A stretch of DNA of 64,000 bases from Clonostachys chloroleuca (GCA_037952775.1 JBANAY010000003.1:620001-684000); one strand, 5' to 3'. Counted from the first letter of the stretch, positions 46,199 to 58,294 are shown. Program-made: numbers and translations. Notes: generated from the letters alone by a model not told the origin.

Positions 46199-48165
46199 TC
46201 AGTACCGGCTGCCTCTCCGTAGCAGGATTGTTCCACCATCAAGTCCTGAACCAGTTCTTGAGGCCTTCAAAATCCCGTTGGCGACCAAATCCATGGCCAA
46301 TTTCGCGATGAGTCCATCACATCCTTTCGCAGCTATTACATCCACTGTCACTGGCAGAAACTCTTCATGATTTGTGACGGAGCTGAAATAGGGAACCTGG
46401 CCAAGTGGGAAGACGCTATCCGGTGTCCCCGCAAAGATTGAGATGCCCCCGCTCGAGAAACCCAAGGGTAATCCAGGAGAATCCAAGTAGTGATTGCGAT
46501 TGCTAAAGCCGCTAGTGCTATCCATATGTAGAAGAAAACCAGATGAACATCTCAGAGGATCAGAGTCCACAGGTAGGATGTTTTCGTTAAACCAATTCAT
46601 AAATAAAGTCTTGTTGGCTACGGCGTCATCGAGGATAGAATCAGGTTGTGTGTCGGCCCAAGCCCAGCGAGCTAGGGGGACGGGATTAACGAACGGACGG
46701 CGTCCATCGTGGGCAGCTAAAGCGTGATTTTAGAAAAGAAACTGGCGCAAGGTCCTGATGAGCACATACCTGCATAGTCTTTGTAGAATGGATCACGAAC
46801 AAGCTTTGTTTGTTCTTTGGTAATGAGGGCAGCATACGTGAGATTCAGGAATTCCGACAGACTCTGTGTCCTACCCTGGGTGGGACCTGATAAGGTCCAT
46901 TCCTTCTCTAAATCTAAGGCTCTGATAGACGTGTTCAGAAATGAAGCCAAATCAGAAGCGAATTTCCACCGCATCTGTGTAGCAGAGTTATTGTTTGAAG
47001 ATAAATCCATCACGTATAATGTCTTAGGATACCGAGGACTCCTGTCCGCAAAGGAGGTGTAGTTGCTCAAGTACAGAGCCGCGTTAGCGACATCCCAGAC
47101 CAGCGGATCGCGAGCTAAGAAGCCGGCTGTATCCAGCTTCGGGCTCATTGGCATAACATTGTCGAGGCTGAGGAGCCCGTGTGTCGGGCGGTTACCGAAC
47201 AGGCCCTGAACTCCAGCAGGACCACGAATAGATCCTCCTGTATCGCTCCCAAGGGCAAGATCAAGCCAGTCATAAGAAGCAACCGATGATCCTGCGCCAG
47301 CGGACGATGAAGATGTATCTTGGTAACCATCACCTCGGGGATTAAATGGTGAATGATAGTCTACCCAATCAGCTGTCGCTGTTTCTCCATTCGCAAATTG
47401 CGACAGCTTTTGTATGCCGACTATGATGGCGCCAGAATCAATAAGGTTCTGTACTGCTGTCCCGGTTATATTAGCTGGTGGGTAAAGGCCGTACCAAGCG
47501 CGGTTGCCGTTGGACCTTTTGACTCCAGTGAGAGCAAAAATATCTTTGACTCCTATTCTGATGCCCGCCAAAGGTTTACTTTTGCTTGGTGTATAGTATA
47601 GCCGAGAAGGAACACCGATAGTTACCGACGCAGAACCTGGGACCTGAGCTGAAAGTGTTTGAAAGCCTTCATCCGGTCGTTGTAGAAGGGACTGCGTAAA
47701 TGCACCTGCGAAGTCTTCATAAAGGCGATATGCTGAATGTAGGTTTCCAGTCGACGTTTGAAGAAAATATGGACCTGAGGGAGCACTGGTACTTTGCAAA
47801 GGCAAGATGATAGACCGCGTGCTACCTAAGTAACTCCGCTCTGTGGAGCTGTTCGGCTTGCTGAGCCCAGAGAGAAAGATGGTTTCAAGAAAGCCTTGCT
47901 GCCATACATCATCTCGAGAGATCCAGTCTGCAAACAGATTATCCAAACTTGTCTCAGGGAGCGTCTGTGCGACAACCGTCACGGGAGTAAATTCGATTGC
48001 TCCCGAGTATTTTCTCAAATCGGACGGGTTGTAAGCCTGGCCTTGGGAGAACGGAGAGATGAAGTAGTAGATGTCGTTAAGTTTGACTGAGGCTCCGGTA
48101 GATACAAGAGCCCCAGACGCAGTGGCAGCTAAAGTTGCCAATAATGCGACCCAGTGGGGTATCAT
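46199..48165 (-). CDS. secreted amidase-signature family protein
   Basis: Two minus-strand exons, 48165-46770 and 46716-46199, encode 637 aa. A signal peptide ([14 protein letters not shown]) and many N-x-S/T sites suggest secretion. The first ~190 residues are an N-terminal extension seen in long fungal amidases. The amidase-signature domain follows: [13 protein letters not shown] supplies the catalytic Lys, the Gly/Ser-rich loop [20 protein letters not shown] the cis-Ser, and [20 protein letters not shown] the nucleophile Ser region. The intron (46717-46769) sits after FYKDYA; the next exon opens [13 protein letters not shown]. The protein would hydrolyse an amide of unknown nature. The ORF extends to 48195 only from a TTG, so MIPHWVALL is taken as the start. 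A TATAAAAG element lies about 60 bp upstream. A same-strand permease gene lies 1.4 kb upstream. Confidence 0.92.
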
Positions 48166-49593
48166 TTCGGCGACGGCTATTGTCTTTCGATTCAATTGTT
48201 TGACATGGTCGTGCGAAGACCATTACTTTTATAGGCAGTCATAGAAGATTGTGTATCATAGTATCAATGTCTGGAGTTCGACTCCAGGTAAGCTGATAGT
48301 CCAACCCGGCCCAGAGATGCTCTGGTACCGTACCTGTCGGCTAAGCCACTAGGCGAGAATCTAATCATAAGGCCTCGGCAACGATAGGTTTGTAATTTCA
48401 AGGGTCAGCGTCGGCAAAGGGCAATGGCCAGAGTCCGCGGCTAAGTACATGATGTTCCCAAGTCGCGTCGTTCGGCCGCTACGGCAAAATCGCCGTGTGC
48501 AGCCCCTTTCCTGCACCAACCCCCCACCGTCTGGTACGAATGGGCTAACATTGAAAATCCTTTAGCGCGCACTGTTAGGAGTAGATGAAATACTGGGAAA
48601 AGTATCAGATTCCCTTTTTCACTCGATCTGATTGGAAGCGGCGAGTCAAAACGTACCTCTTGCCGGAGACAACGGCCACTACGGCCTATTGATTGAATCA
48701 TTCAGAAAATGCGATAAGACTTCGCGCTCAAAACGTTGCCATAAGCAAGCTGCATGGCTATTTTCATTCGGGGGTAATCGATCTCGAAGATGCCCTGAAG
48801 CGTAGGACGTGCTAAGTTAGGGGTCTTTCTCTACAATACATGGTTTATCGTCACTTCGTATGGACATTTCCTGAAACAATCTACCGTATCCAACACTAGA
48901 GGGTCTTCCTAGATGATCTAGACGGTATATGTACGGTAGGCTAGAAGTGAGCCGGACTTGCTCCAAGTGTTAAAGGCCCCATTTTCAACCATTGCCAGCC
49001 CGGTTCTACTGCGAGAATACAGAGATATATAATCCAGTAATGAGGTCGTCATCTGACACGGGGCGAATTATGAGTGCTATTGCGCAACACTGACGTTATA
49101 AACCTGGCTGAAATTGAAGGAAGAGTTCATCTAAAGCCTCTTGATTAATTTAGTTGGCGCGCCTGGACACGCCATCACCAGCATTATGACAATTGAATAG
49201 CCACCATTGTGTCACGCATACAGATCTTTCCTACAACCAGGGTTGGTATAGGGCAAGTAGGAGTCCGTGACCACGCATTGTAACTCCTTCGTTTGATCAC
49301 TGACAGTTTGTACAATGAGCGGATGTAATGGGGAGTTTTAAAAACTTGATACCTGATGTAATAATAAACACACTTTCTAGCAGAGGTTCTATCTGTATGA
49401 TGTGCCCACTACGTGTGTGCGTCCGTTTACTTTATGGTTCAGTTATGCACGCTTGCAATGGTAACAAGCTGCAAGGTCATCACTAAGGTAGCTATCGCAG
49501 CAACGGCTCTGCCCTAACCAAGCGCAGCTAACGAAGCGCTCACTTAAAACTATTGAAGGGGAGCAGAGCTCAAGTACACGATCGCGGCCGTGT
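48166..49593. other. intergenic, amidase promoter side
   Basis: 1.4 kb holding the amidase promoter and the permease 3' flank. A hairpin CTGGAG-TTCGA-CTCCAG near 48266-48282 resembles a tRNA T-arm, but no complete tRNA can be folded around it. No other gene is visible. Confidence 0.5.
48226..48233 (-). promoter_or_regulatory. TATA box of amidase gene
   Basis: TATAAAAG on the minus strand, about 60 bp upstream of the amidase ATG at 48165. Confidence 0.5.
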
Positions 49594-51620
49594 TTAGGCG
49601 ACCTCGGCCTCACGCTTCGATGCTGACTTAGCTTCCTCAACGATGTCTACCACTGCAATATCCTCCTTGACACCTTGCACAACGCCGTGGCTTTCATTAT
49701 TCTAAGACGATTAGAAAAGATCAAAGTTCGAAAGACTTCGATCAACTTCAAGCATACCTTGACTAAATACTTTAATTCGGCAATCCGTAGAGAAACTGCG
49801 ATCACGATCACTAAGCAGAGAAGTCCTAGCGATGCTTCCCAGCCATGTTTATCTGCACTCACGTTAACTCAGCTTCAGTATTTAGAGAGCATGTATGACG
49901 AACAGTAAGGTGCTTGGCTTGCTGGCCACATGAGAACCTGACTCCATGCAGATGTAGCATAATAGCCCGCAATGGCACAACCGACTGTAAGAGATCGCTC
50001 CTCTGGTTCTTGCGGCGCACTGAAAGCGAAGTTAGACCTATCGCGGGAAGTTGTGCTCTAGGTTGTATTACTCACAGGTCAGAGAGCCAAGTCCAAATCA
50101 AGGGAGCAGTACCTAGAGCCAGTGTGGTCATGAAGTATCCAGCGTAGCCTGCTGCGACCGGAGTTGCGTCGGGGTTCCTCGTCCAGATTATCATGATGAT
50201 CGAAGCGACGATGGCAACTCCGGCTGATTGACGTTAGATCTGACCATCAACTGCTAGCCAGTACATACCTTGCACAACAATCAAGATCCATCGCGTTCTT
50301 AGAAAATCGGAGAGGAATGCCCATACCCAGACTAGCAGCTGTTAGTATCAAAATACCTTTGAATACATGGTTACATACCAAACACAACCGTTATGACACT
50401 TCCTCCAATCGGGATAAGATTGATCTCTTCCACAGTCCATCTAAGCGATCCGTCCCCATTTCTTAGGGCTTTCAGGAACAAATTGAAGTAATTATACCCC
50501 AGTGTTCCGCAAACCATGGCAATATACATAGCCGTAACCACATACACTAGCCATGTGGTGAATGTTCGCCTATTTTTAGTCAGTAAAGTCATTTCGACGG
50601 AGTGGGAGGTCCTACTTTGCGGCAGCCCATGTGATTGGTTTCATGTCCACTCTATTTTCCCTTTCAAGCCTGTGCAGGGCATATTCAGCGTGATGTTTCT
50701 TGAACCAGAAAGACCAAGGATTGGGCCTGTGAGGGGAATCCGGAAGCATAAAATAGCCAGCGGCGCCTTGAACAACTGTAATGATCGCATTGATGATGAA
50801 CAGCCATCTTAACTCGGTGTCAGACTAGTCGCGAAGTAAAATGTGTGGTTACATACCTCCAGCCTCGCAGTCCTTGTCTACCCTCCAGAGACCTTACAAT
50901 AGCGGCTTGCATTGCACCGGATATGGCTTGTCCAACTCCTTGGCAAGAGTGGTAGAATCCTATTCTCTTGGCCATTTCTAATGGAGTATACCATGACACT
51001 ATGCGGGTATCAGTATTGAGAGATCTGTCGCGTTGCAAAGCGATCTTACTAAATAGAGTGATCATGCCTGGATAGGCTGTGCTTTCGCAGAGCCCCAGAA
51101 ATGCTCGAAGGATGTATGCTTGCTTTGCGTTTGTAGTCACCGCAAATAGGCCAGTGATGATTCCCCATAATATTTCAAGTGACGGAAGCCACCAGCTCGG
51201 CCGGACGTAGGTGATGATGATTTGGGACGGAATTAACATAATACAGTAAGCGACATTGAAGTAGGTGGTGAAGCTGTGTGGATGTTTAGCATAGTGAAGA
51301 GGCTGGCTTCTGGAAGATACCTACTAGTTGAGCTCATTGCCGTAGAGCTCCAAGTCTTCTTTCATGCCTGATGCATATGCGTTGAATATGTTCTGCTGAT
51401 CCAAGGACCTGTATCAATGTGAGTATACTCCATGCAACAGATTCTTGGTATCGTACTTGATAACTAGATTTTAAACGATTAGTCATAGCCATGGGATTCT
51501 GGGTTCAAAAGGCTCACTTTGGGCAAAGCAACCGAACGTCAACAGAAAGATATCCAGCCTTCTCACAAGGCTTCTTTCAACCTCTGATTCAGGCCGCGCT
51601 AATGATGAAGGCACCTTCAT
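49594..51620 (-). CDS. MFS transporter, allantoate/pantothenate permease (ACS) type
   Basis: Twelve minus-strand exons: 51620-51518, 51463-51457, 51408-51325, 51273-51050, 50998-50857, 50807-50616, 50569-50379, 50331-50269, 50223-50076, 50019-49904, 49852-49758, 49701-49594. They encode 490 aa; all eleven introns are 45-56 nt and keep frame. The protein has the N-terminal RRLDIFLLTFGC, then LDQQNIFNAYASGMKEDLELYGNELNY (the D-x-x-N..N.A.VSGM motif of the Dal5-like branch), ILRAFLGLCESTAYPGMI, SWYTPLEMAKRIGFYHS, GWRWLFIINAIITVVQG, LPDSPHRP, PASQAPYYKHGW and a charged C-terminal tail. These are plasma-membrane proton symporters for anionic organic acids such as allantoate, pantothenate or nicotinate. 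The second exon is only 7 nt. No stop or frameshift is seen, so the gene is probably functional. The neighbouring amidase could be metabolically linked. Confidence 0.9.
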
Positions 51621-52693
51621 TGTTAACGCTTCTAGATCGGTCTAAGAATGGTGCACCAAATAGATGATAGAAGGCCAGCAGATCGACTTGCGAGCCGGGA
51701 AAAGATGCGTCAAATGGATAAAATTCAATCGCAGGGAGGCGGAAAGAAGGGATGTTTGATCGTTTATATGATAGATTACCTATCTTGTGGACTCTCGCGA
51801 GACGGTGATCAAATAAGCAGGGTTGTCAAAGAAGGCTCGTAATATCTCACGGTCTAGCACTGGCCAAAGATAGCAAATTTTCTAAGGCCGAGGTTATTCT
51901 AAGTTGCGGTTATCAGTTTCGAGTCAGGGAAATAAATGCTCACAAGGTGCGCTAGTGCTACCCAACATTTTAAGTTTGATCTGTATAGGGTACAGTCCGG
52001 TTATCCTTCACATCCAGCTCTCTTCTCTGGTTATTGTGCGGGGTAACCTGAGAATAGACAAAGGAGCTGGGGAACCGTCGGCCAATATCGCCGTAGCGTC
52101 CGAGGCTTGGGGTCTGTGTGGGAGGGACGGGAACCTACTTTGGTTTCAAGGACAGGGTCTCGTTGGCAAGCCAAGAACCCCAGGTCCTAGACGAAATACT
52201 TTCTCGGGTTACTATCGGTCAACACGCTTACACTGCGGTGTACTACTGGCTGCGATATGATATCGTTGGTGTCGGCGATTATGTCCGTAGGTGCCGAAGT
52301 GGATTGACTCCGTTGCTACCTACTGTGACCTCTGATTCTACACATGAGCTTAGTGGCCGCAACCATTGTATTGAGATGTCGGCTCTGGCATCCTTCACTG
52401 CTACTTTCACTTTGTACTCAAATTCTCATCCGAGGTAAGCAGCTAGCGGGGCGTGCCGGGCCGTGTCATATTCCTGCTCAATGGTGCGCATACTCCGCAG
52501 ACATTGGCGGTATTGGTTACAGGTTCTTCATCTGATGATGTTTGCCGCTCATTTGACTCATAACCCCTAGTTTACTGTTACATGACTTGGATCGTCGAGT
52601 AGCATTAGGAGCATATACACCTCCTTTAGTTATCCACGGGTGAGTATTCTTATTGAACGGAGGCTCTTATTGTAAATAATACAGCTTATTGCT
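51621..52693. other. intergenic, no gene seen
   Basis: 1.07 kb between the permease start and the NLR relic's 3' end. Overlapping ORFs at 51904-52438 on the + strand have no domain and no sensible splice structure. Confidence 0.5.
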
Positions 52694-55600
52694 CTAAGAC
52701 GAGAATGAACCGAATTCTAATACATGAGAGTCATCTAAACACCGAAAACCTGCCTCATAGCATTCCAAACAGACACAAACTCCTTTTATTGTATGACAAT
52801 TATTGCACCAGTAGGCCTTCGAATCGTCCAAAATAAGGCCGACACAGTAGTCACAGTATGGCAAATGGAAGTCGAAGGGCGGCGACTGACTTAAGGGAAA
52901 TCTGGGGGCACTGTCGTTGTATGAGGGTGGTTTTCTAGCACCGTGCTTCACAAGCAAGTTGACCATGTCCAAGAACCCCAGGCGCTGTGCCCACCACATC
53001 ATGTCTCGCCCCAGACTATCCTTCCACTCTTCCCAGCGGTCAGTTCTAGGCAGAAGAAGCTCTAAAAGTTCAATGTGGTTATTACGTAGAGCGTAAAAAG
53101 CAGGAATTAAACCAAAGCGGTCCTCTGTACTTGCAGTCGCTTTGACCTTATCGGAGAGGAGGAATTTCACAATCTCAACATGACCACAACGAACTGCCTC
53201 GGCCAGCGGTGTGTACTCGACGACGTCGCAAGCGTCTTGATCGATAGTGATTTGCCTGGACTCGAAATGGCCGCTGTTGCAGACTAAGTGTAGCGGTGAA
53301 CAGCCGTCAACAGCCCCTGAAGTAACATCCACTCCCTCTCCAGGTAGTAGCTTCGCTGTTTGAACGCGGCCACTACGTAAATCGTAGTGAAGTGGGGTGG
53401 TCCCATCATTATCCGAAATTGCAGCATCTGAACCGTTCTGAAGCAAGTTGACAATATCCGCGTGGCCTTGTCCTGAGGCTTCATGAAGTGGCGACCAGCC
53501 ATTATGATTCGTAACTGAAATTAACTCTTGACTCCTTTCCACTAAGTAACGGACAACCGTCAATTGACCCGCCCAAGCAGCAATGTGAAGAATCGTGAAG
53601 CCGCGCTCGTGGTCGAGGGACAAGAGTTCTGGCTGTTTCTCCAACAACCAACGAACAAGTTCCAGGTGGCCTCTCATTACCGCTAGATGAATGGGACACA
53701 AGCCCTTGCCGTCTGTCATATTGATCAAATCCGGCTCCCTCTCAACCAACAAGCGGACAATTTCCATGTGACCGTTATATACGGCGTCATGAATTACTGC
53801 CCAGTCTGCCTCGTTCTTTTCGTAGATATCAGCTCCGTTTTCGAGCAGAAGAGAGGCAATCTCTATTTGCCCGTTCGTACAGGCGACGGCCAAGGGCTGC
53901 CACCCTTGTTGCGTTTTTGCAGCTACATCTGCTCCTCTTTCGAGAAGCAGCTGGGCTGTTTGAAGATTTCCCTCAAGTGCAGCAAGAAAGAGCGGAGTAT
54001 TTCCAAATTTATCGGTCAAAGAGATGTCTGCTCCTCTATCTAACAACAACTCGACTATATTTACATGACCAAGAGATGCAGCCCACAACAGTGGTGTTTG
54101 GTCATGTGGAGCGGCTTCCTTGATGTCAACATCTGCACCCTTGTCAAGGAGTAGCTTTACCACTTCGATATGCCCTTTGCTCACTGCTACGCAGAGAGGA
54201 ACATTGCCCGCCACACTAGAGATCGATGCATTTGCGCCCAATGAGAGCAGTTGGGCCACGTTTTCAAGGTGATTTTCACGGCAGCTAATAATCAGAGGTG
54301 TTTCTCCAAAGAGACCTCTGCCGTTGACATCACAGCCATCCTTGGGCAGAACTGTATAGGAGCAGGGCCATAGAATAAGAAAGGCGATTCTGCTGATCAT
54401 TTTCATCAAGTTCTGAGGAATTGTCATGACCAAGAAATCTTCTATTGGTCCATCGCCTCCATGCATCGAAGGCCCCAGTTTCGTCCTGAAAAAACTGGTT
54501 GGCCAATTTCCCGATATCCCCGTTATCCTTTGATGCACGGCATACGTGTTTATCCCAAGTACGAGCCGCGTAAGTAAGAAGTGAGGTTTGAAGGTTAACC
54601 CCGCCTTTTGTCAGAGAATTTTGCTCCCATATATCAATGTTAAAAATGTAGCATAGACACTTTTCAGCAAGAAAATCATGTTGTCGCTCTTCATGTGATA
54701 CCAAGAGACCAGTGTTGAGTCCTAGAGAGCCGTCGCAACTGAAAACATGCGTCAGAAGGAACTGCTTCACCAAGAAATGAGTTATATTGACCGTCATCGA
54801 GTCCATCTGATCTGAGTTTTTATCATCCTTGGTTATCTCGATAAGTGAGCCGCAATGATCTCTAATATCACTTGCGACATAGGAACCGTCATCTTCATCA
54901 GGTAACTCTTCAACTGGTAGGCCCAATTCGTTGTCGATCAATTCTGCGACAGATATCTCACTAACAGATAATGGCCTGATGGAGAATGCCGCCCATTTGA
55001 GCAGCAAAAGAGATCGATCCGTATCCACGGTTGGGTTTGTGCGAATAGATTCCCATTCCCGTTTGTAAAGTTGTTCCAACCCAGCTGGAGTTTTGCTGAG
55101 AGCCCTTTGAAGCTGCAACTGATTGGATGCCCTCCGCAGATTATCAGCCTGTAACCTCACCCACAGAAATTGCCCATCACATTTTTCAGCCATCTGTTGA
55201 GAAATGGTATCTCTGATGGTTTGAGACTTATTTGACAATTTCTGGTTAAAAAGGCTCTTTGAGTAGGACACGATGTCATCATGGACATCATCAGTCGTCA
55301 TTCGAATCTCAAAGAAGCCATGGGCAAGAGAATCACCCAAGCTGTTGCGTATATACTCATTGTTTCGGCTCACAAGTAACCAGCGGCTACTGGATTTTTA
55401 TACTGCCGTTGCGATGATCTGGACAAAGGTGTTGACCGCGTCATGTTTTTGATGGTAGAGGTCGATCCAGGTACACTCGTCTAAGCCATCTAGGATGAAT
55501 ATTGTGTTAGAAGCAGCCTCTGCTATCTCATGGAAAATCGAGATTATGGTCGCCCTAGTTGAGACTTTTTCATGCAAAGACAGCTGCTTCATCCGTACGA

Positions 55601-56604
55601 GTTCGAAAGCACCCTCGTCGCGGTCCATGATCTGAGTGATCCATGCCCGTATAGCTAGATAAGGGTCATCCCGGCTGGAGTACTTGGAAGACAGGAAGAA
55701 ATGGGCCACTGGGATGTTCATCGTCTCCGAAAGGTACTCTATCACCCGTGCACACATGTCTGCTTTGCCAAACCCCGCTGCTGCATTCACCCACAGCACG
55801 GACGGACTTTCGATTGAAGTAAGCCAAGTACGAAATTCATCCCGCTCCAGGATCCAATCGCAGGTCCCAGGAACACGTGTCGAATTCAGATCATCGTACA
55901 TATCGCTAGGTATGTCAGCTCCGATCCAGGCATACAGCTCTCGGCGTGTCTCTGCCTCGATATCGTGCTCAATCTTAGTCAGAGCGTCCCGAATACCTAC
56001 AGCGTCGTCTAAATTAGGATACACAACTCAAACAACGGAATGAACATGGCGCACCTTGCATATAACTGATTCCGCCAAGATTCGTGACATCGGATCCATG
56101 CAACTTTTTTGCTTCGTCTGCTTCGATAGGGACCTGCTCATACAGCTTTTGGACCAAGATACCCAGCTTCTCCACCTCGGCGACCCGTTTCGCCTTTCCC
56201 CTTAGTGCCCATGCAAGCTTCTGCCGTGTGGACGCCGGGGATGTGGATGGAATTGTCGGATGCCGGGTCAGTTTATGTGCACCTGATCCCGACATTTGCT
56301 CTGAGGGTCCGCTTTCCGAACCCTGGCACACTTCCTGAATCGTAGAAATCAGATGCGCAACTACCGACCGCGTGGACTGCTCGGCTAAGCCAGGGTGGTA
56401 GTTGGTCGACAGCTTTCCCTGCTCTAGGCCAACTGCGCGACCCCATCGTTCAAAGCGAAGCTTGTCGGCCTCAAATTGTGCCGCAAGAGAGCACGAATCG
56501 AACCCAAAGTCTCGGTAGGCATCGACCTTCGTAACAATGTCGAGACAGGCGTTGAACAGCCCAGCAAGGCCAATCACCCCAATAGCTACTCCGGCGGGCT
56601 CCAT
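52694..56604 (-). pseudogene. broken NLR: HeLo - NACHT - ankyrin repeats - ZZ-type zinc finger
   Basis: The exon at 56604-56055 encodes a HeLo-like domain (MEPAGVAIGVIGLAGLFNAC; the family of HET-S and other cell-death effectors). A 46-nt intron leads to the NACHT part from 56008: WILERDEFRTWL, a P-loop region reading NAAAGFGKAD, and an intact Walker B, IFILDGLDEC. A TAA at 55398-55400 interrupts the frame; NLR sequence continues in the same frame (RWLLVSRNNEYIRNSLG). Near 54332 the frame changes just before the first ankyrin repeat. About 12-13 repeats follow (GETPL, GNTPLFLAALEG, GWSPLHEASGQGH), then a C-terminal Cys-rich zinc-finger block (CDYC, CNNC, CLEC, His). Fungal NLRs act in heterokaryon incompatibility and innate immunity-like responses. 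An intron could replace the second lesion (weak GTCATG donor), but no intron of usable size removes the TAA. Confidence 0.85.
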
Positions 56605-57160
56605 TCAGTAGTGATGTTACAAATATAGCAGGGTCTGTAGGATTCAAAAGCTCATGCTTGGAAAATGTGAAACTGCACATTGGGGCATTTTGACCCCGCT
56701 CCTGTAGGGTGGTATCTAGGCGTGTTGTTCGCCTTGTCCGCCTAGCTGACAGTTCGCAGGACCTGCTGCAAACCAAATACTACAAAGTATCATCTTGCAC
56801 TGCACCCTTGAGGACTTTGGTCTAGGTACCCTTTGTGTAAGCTTTGATCGAGCTCTGGGAGGCTCGCCCGGACCAGTCTTAATTCGAGTTAATAGCTCCT
56901 GATTCAGACCTAACGAATAGCCTTCTGTTCTGAAGCAAAAATATATTTCCCAGACACGTTATTCACTTCAGCTAAGAAAAAGTTGTAGTCTCTTTTTCCC
57001 ATTTCCCCTCACAACTACCTGCCATATGCGGTCATCCACAGACCTCGGCTCATTGTTATTCCGGGGTCTAGGGTAGCAACCATCGAGCTTGGATCACATG
57101 TAGAATCGAATCCTGAAGATCTTGCCATCTAGCTTCATCCTTTCATCACCTTCATTCACC
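56605..57160. other. intergenic between divergent genes
   Basis: 556 bases between the NLR relic and the SDR. It serves as a shared upstream region. No other feature is visible. Confidence 0.55.
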
Positions 57161-58294
57161 ATGAGTGCTCAGACACACCGAAAGTCCGTCCTCGTTACTG
57201 GGTAAGCATTCCTAGCTTCGTATGTATAAAACCTGGAGATGGTACTAACATTGAAGTCACTAGATGTACTCCAGGAGGCATTGGCTGCGCTTTAGCCCAA
57301 GAATTTCAATCACGCAGTATGTTTCGGAATCCGGCTTCCCTCGCTTTGCTCATATGGCTTGGCGACAAACTTCAAAATCCTCCCATTTCGTTACTTCATC
57401 CAAGCTAATTATGTTGCTGTGCGATGGTCTGGTAATAGACTGCAATGTCATCGCCACAGCCCGCAAGCCTGAGGCTCTGGCCGAGCTGGCCGGTATGGGC
57501 TTAACCGCAGTCCATCTTGACGTGGATAGCGAAGAGAGCATTGACGCGGCCAAGAAGCGTGTCGAGGAGCTGACGGGCGGCAAACTCGACATCCTTGTCA
57601 ACAATGCGTGAGCTCAACTTCAATACCCGTAACAAAGCTCGAACGTTCCTGTAGCTAACTTTAGCGGTCTAGAGGTGTGCGGTACATCATGCCATTGACG
57701 GATGCAGATCCAGCACGTGTTCGCTCCGTCTTTGAGACCAATGTAGTTTCCGTGATGGTGCTCACCAATAAGCTGCTGCCACTTCTCCTAGCATCGGAGG
57801 GACTCGTTGTCAACATCTCCTCCTACTCAGACCGGTTGGGATACCCATTCAAAGGTGTATATGCAATGTCCAAGGCCGCTTTGTCCAGCTATTCGCAGAA
57901 TCTGTCGGTTGAGTTGGCACATTACAATGTTCGTGTTTTGAATGTCGTCACATCTTTTGTCGCCAGCAAAGGGCAGGATGGCGTTCAAGAGGAATGGCCC
58001 AAGGACAGCCTGTTCAATTCTATGCGAGACGAGGGACAAAAGGTGGGAGGCGGGAAGCGGATGTCGGCGGAAGAGTATGCGAAAGAGGTGGTGACGGAGG
58101 CCCTACGAGGCAAGGGGTTGTCTTTTGGCCCTTTCAGGTTCTTCGGGACGAGGGAGACGATGCGCGTTGGGACGATGTGCATGAAATTGTGGCTTCTGGA
58201 GACACTGGGCTACGGGTGGATCAGGTTCATGATGCTCAGAATGTGGCCCTTCTGGAAGCTAAGGGATAGTCTGCGGGCGAAGAAGACGAACTGA
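57161..58294 (+). CDS. short-chain dehydrogenase/reductase (Ayr1-like)
   Basis: Four exons (57161-57201, 57264-57316, 57439-57607, 57673-58294) encode 294 aa. Splicing gives SVLVTGCTPGGIGCALAQEF, the G-x3-G-x-G cofactor site, then NCNVIATARKPEALAEL and LHLDV-type VHLDVDSEESI, LDILVNNAG and the active site YAMSKAALSSYSQNL (Y-x3-K), with VVNISSYSDRLG carrying the catalytic Ser. The C-terminal part is basic and hydrophobic (LGYGWIRFMMLRMWPFWKLRDSL), consistent with membrane association. This resembles 1-acyldihydroxyacetone-phosphate reductase-like SDRs of the ER/lipid droplet. Substrate is not certain. The third junction uses acceptor CTAG at 57672; other acceptors give a stop or a shifted frame. 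The 122-nt second intron is longer than the others in the window. Confidence 0.88.

Noticed and set aside
48266..48282. tRNA T-arm-like hairpin CTGGAG-TTCGA-CTCCAG
   Set aside because: The loop register is one base off the canonical T-loop and no acceptor, D or anticodon stem can be found around it on either strand.
51904..52438. Two overlapping + strand ORFs of 106-118 codons
   Set aside because: No domain, no signal peptide and no splice structure joins them; they overlap in different frames, as chance ORFs do.
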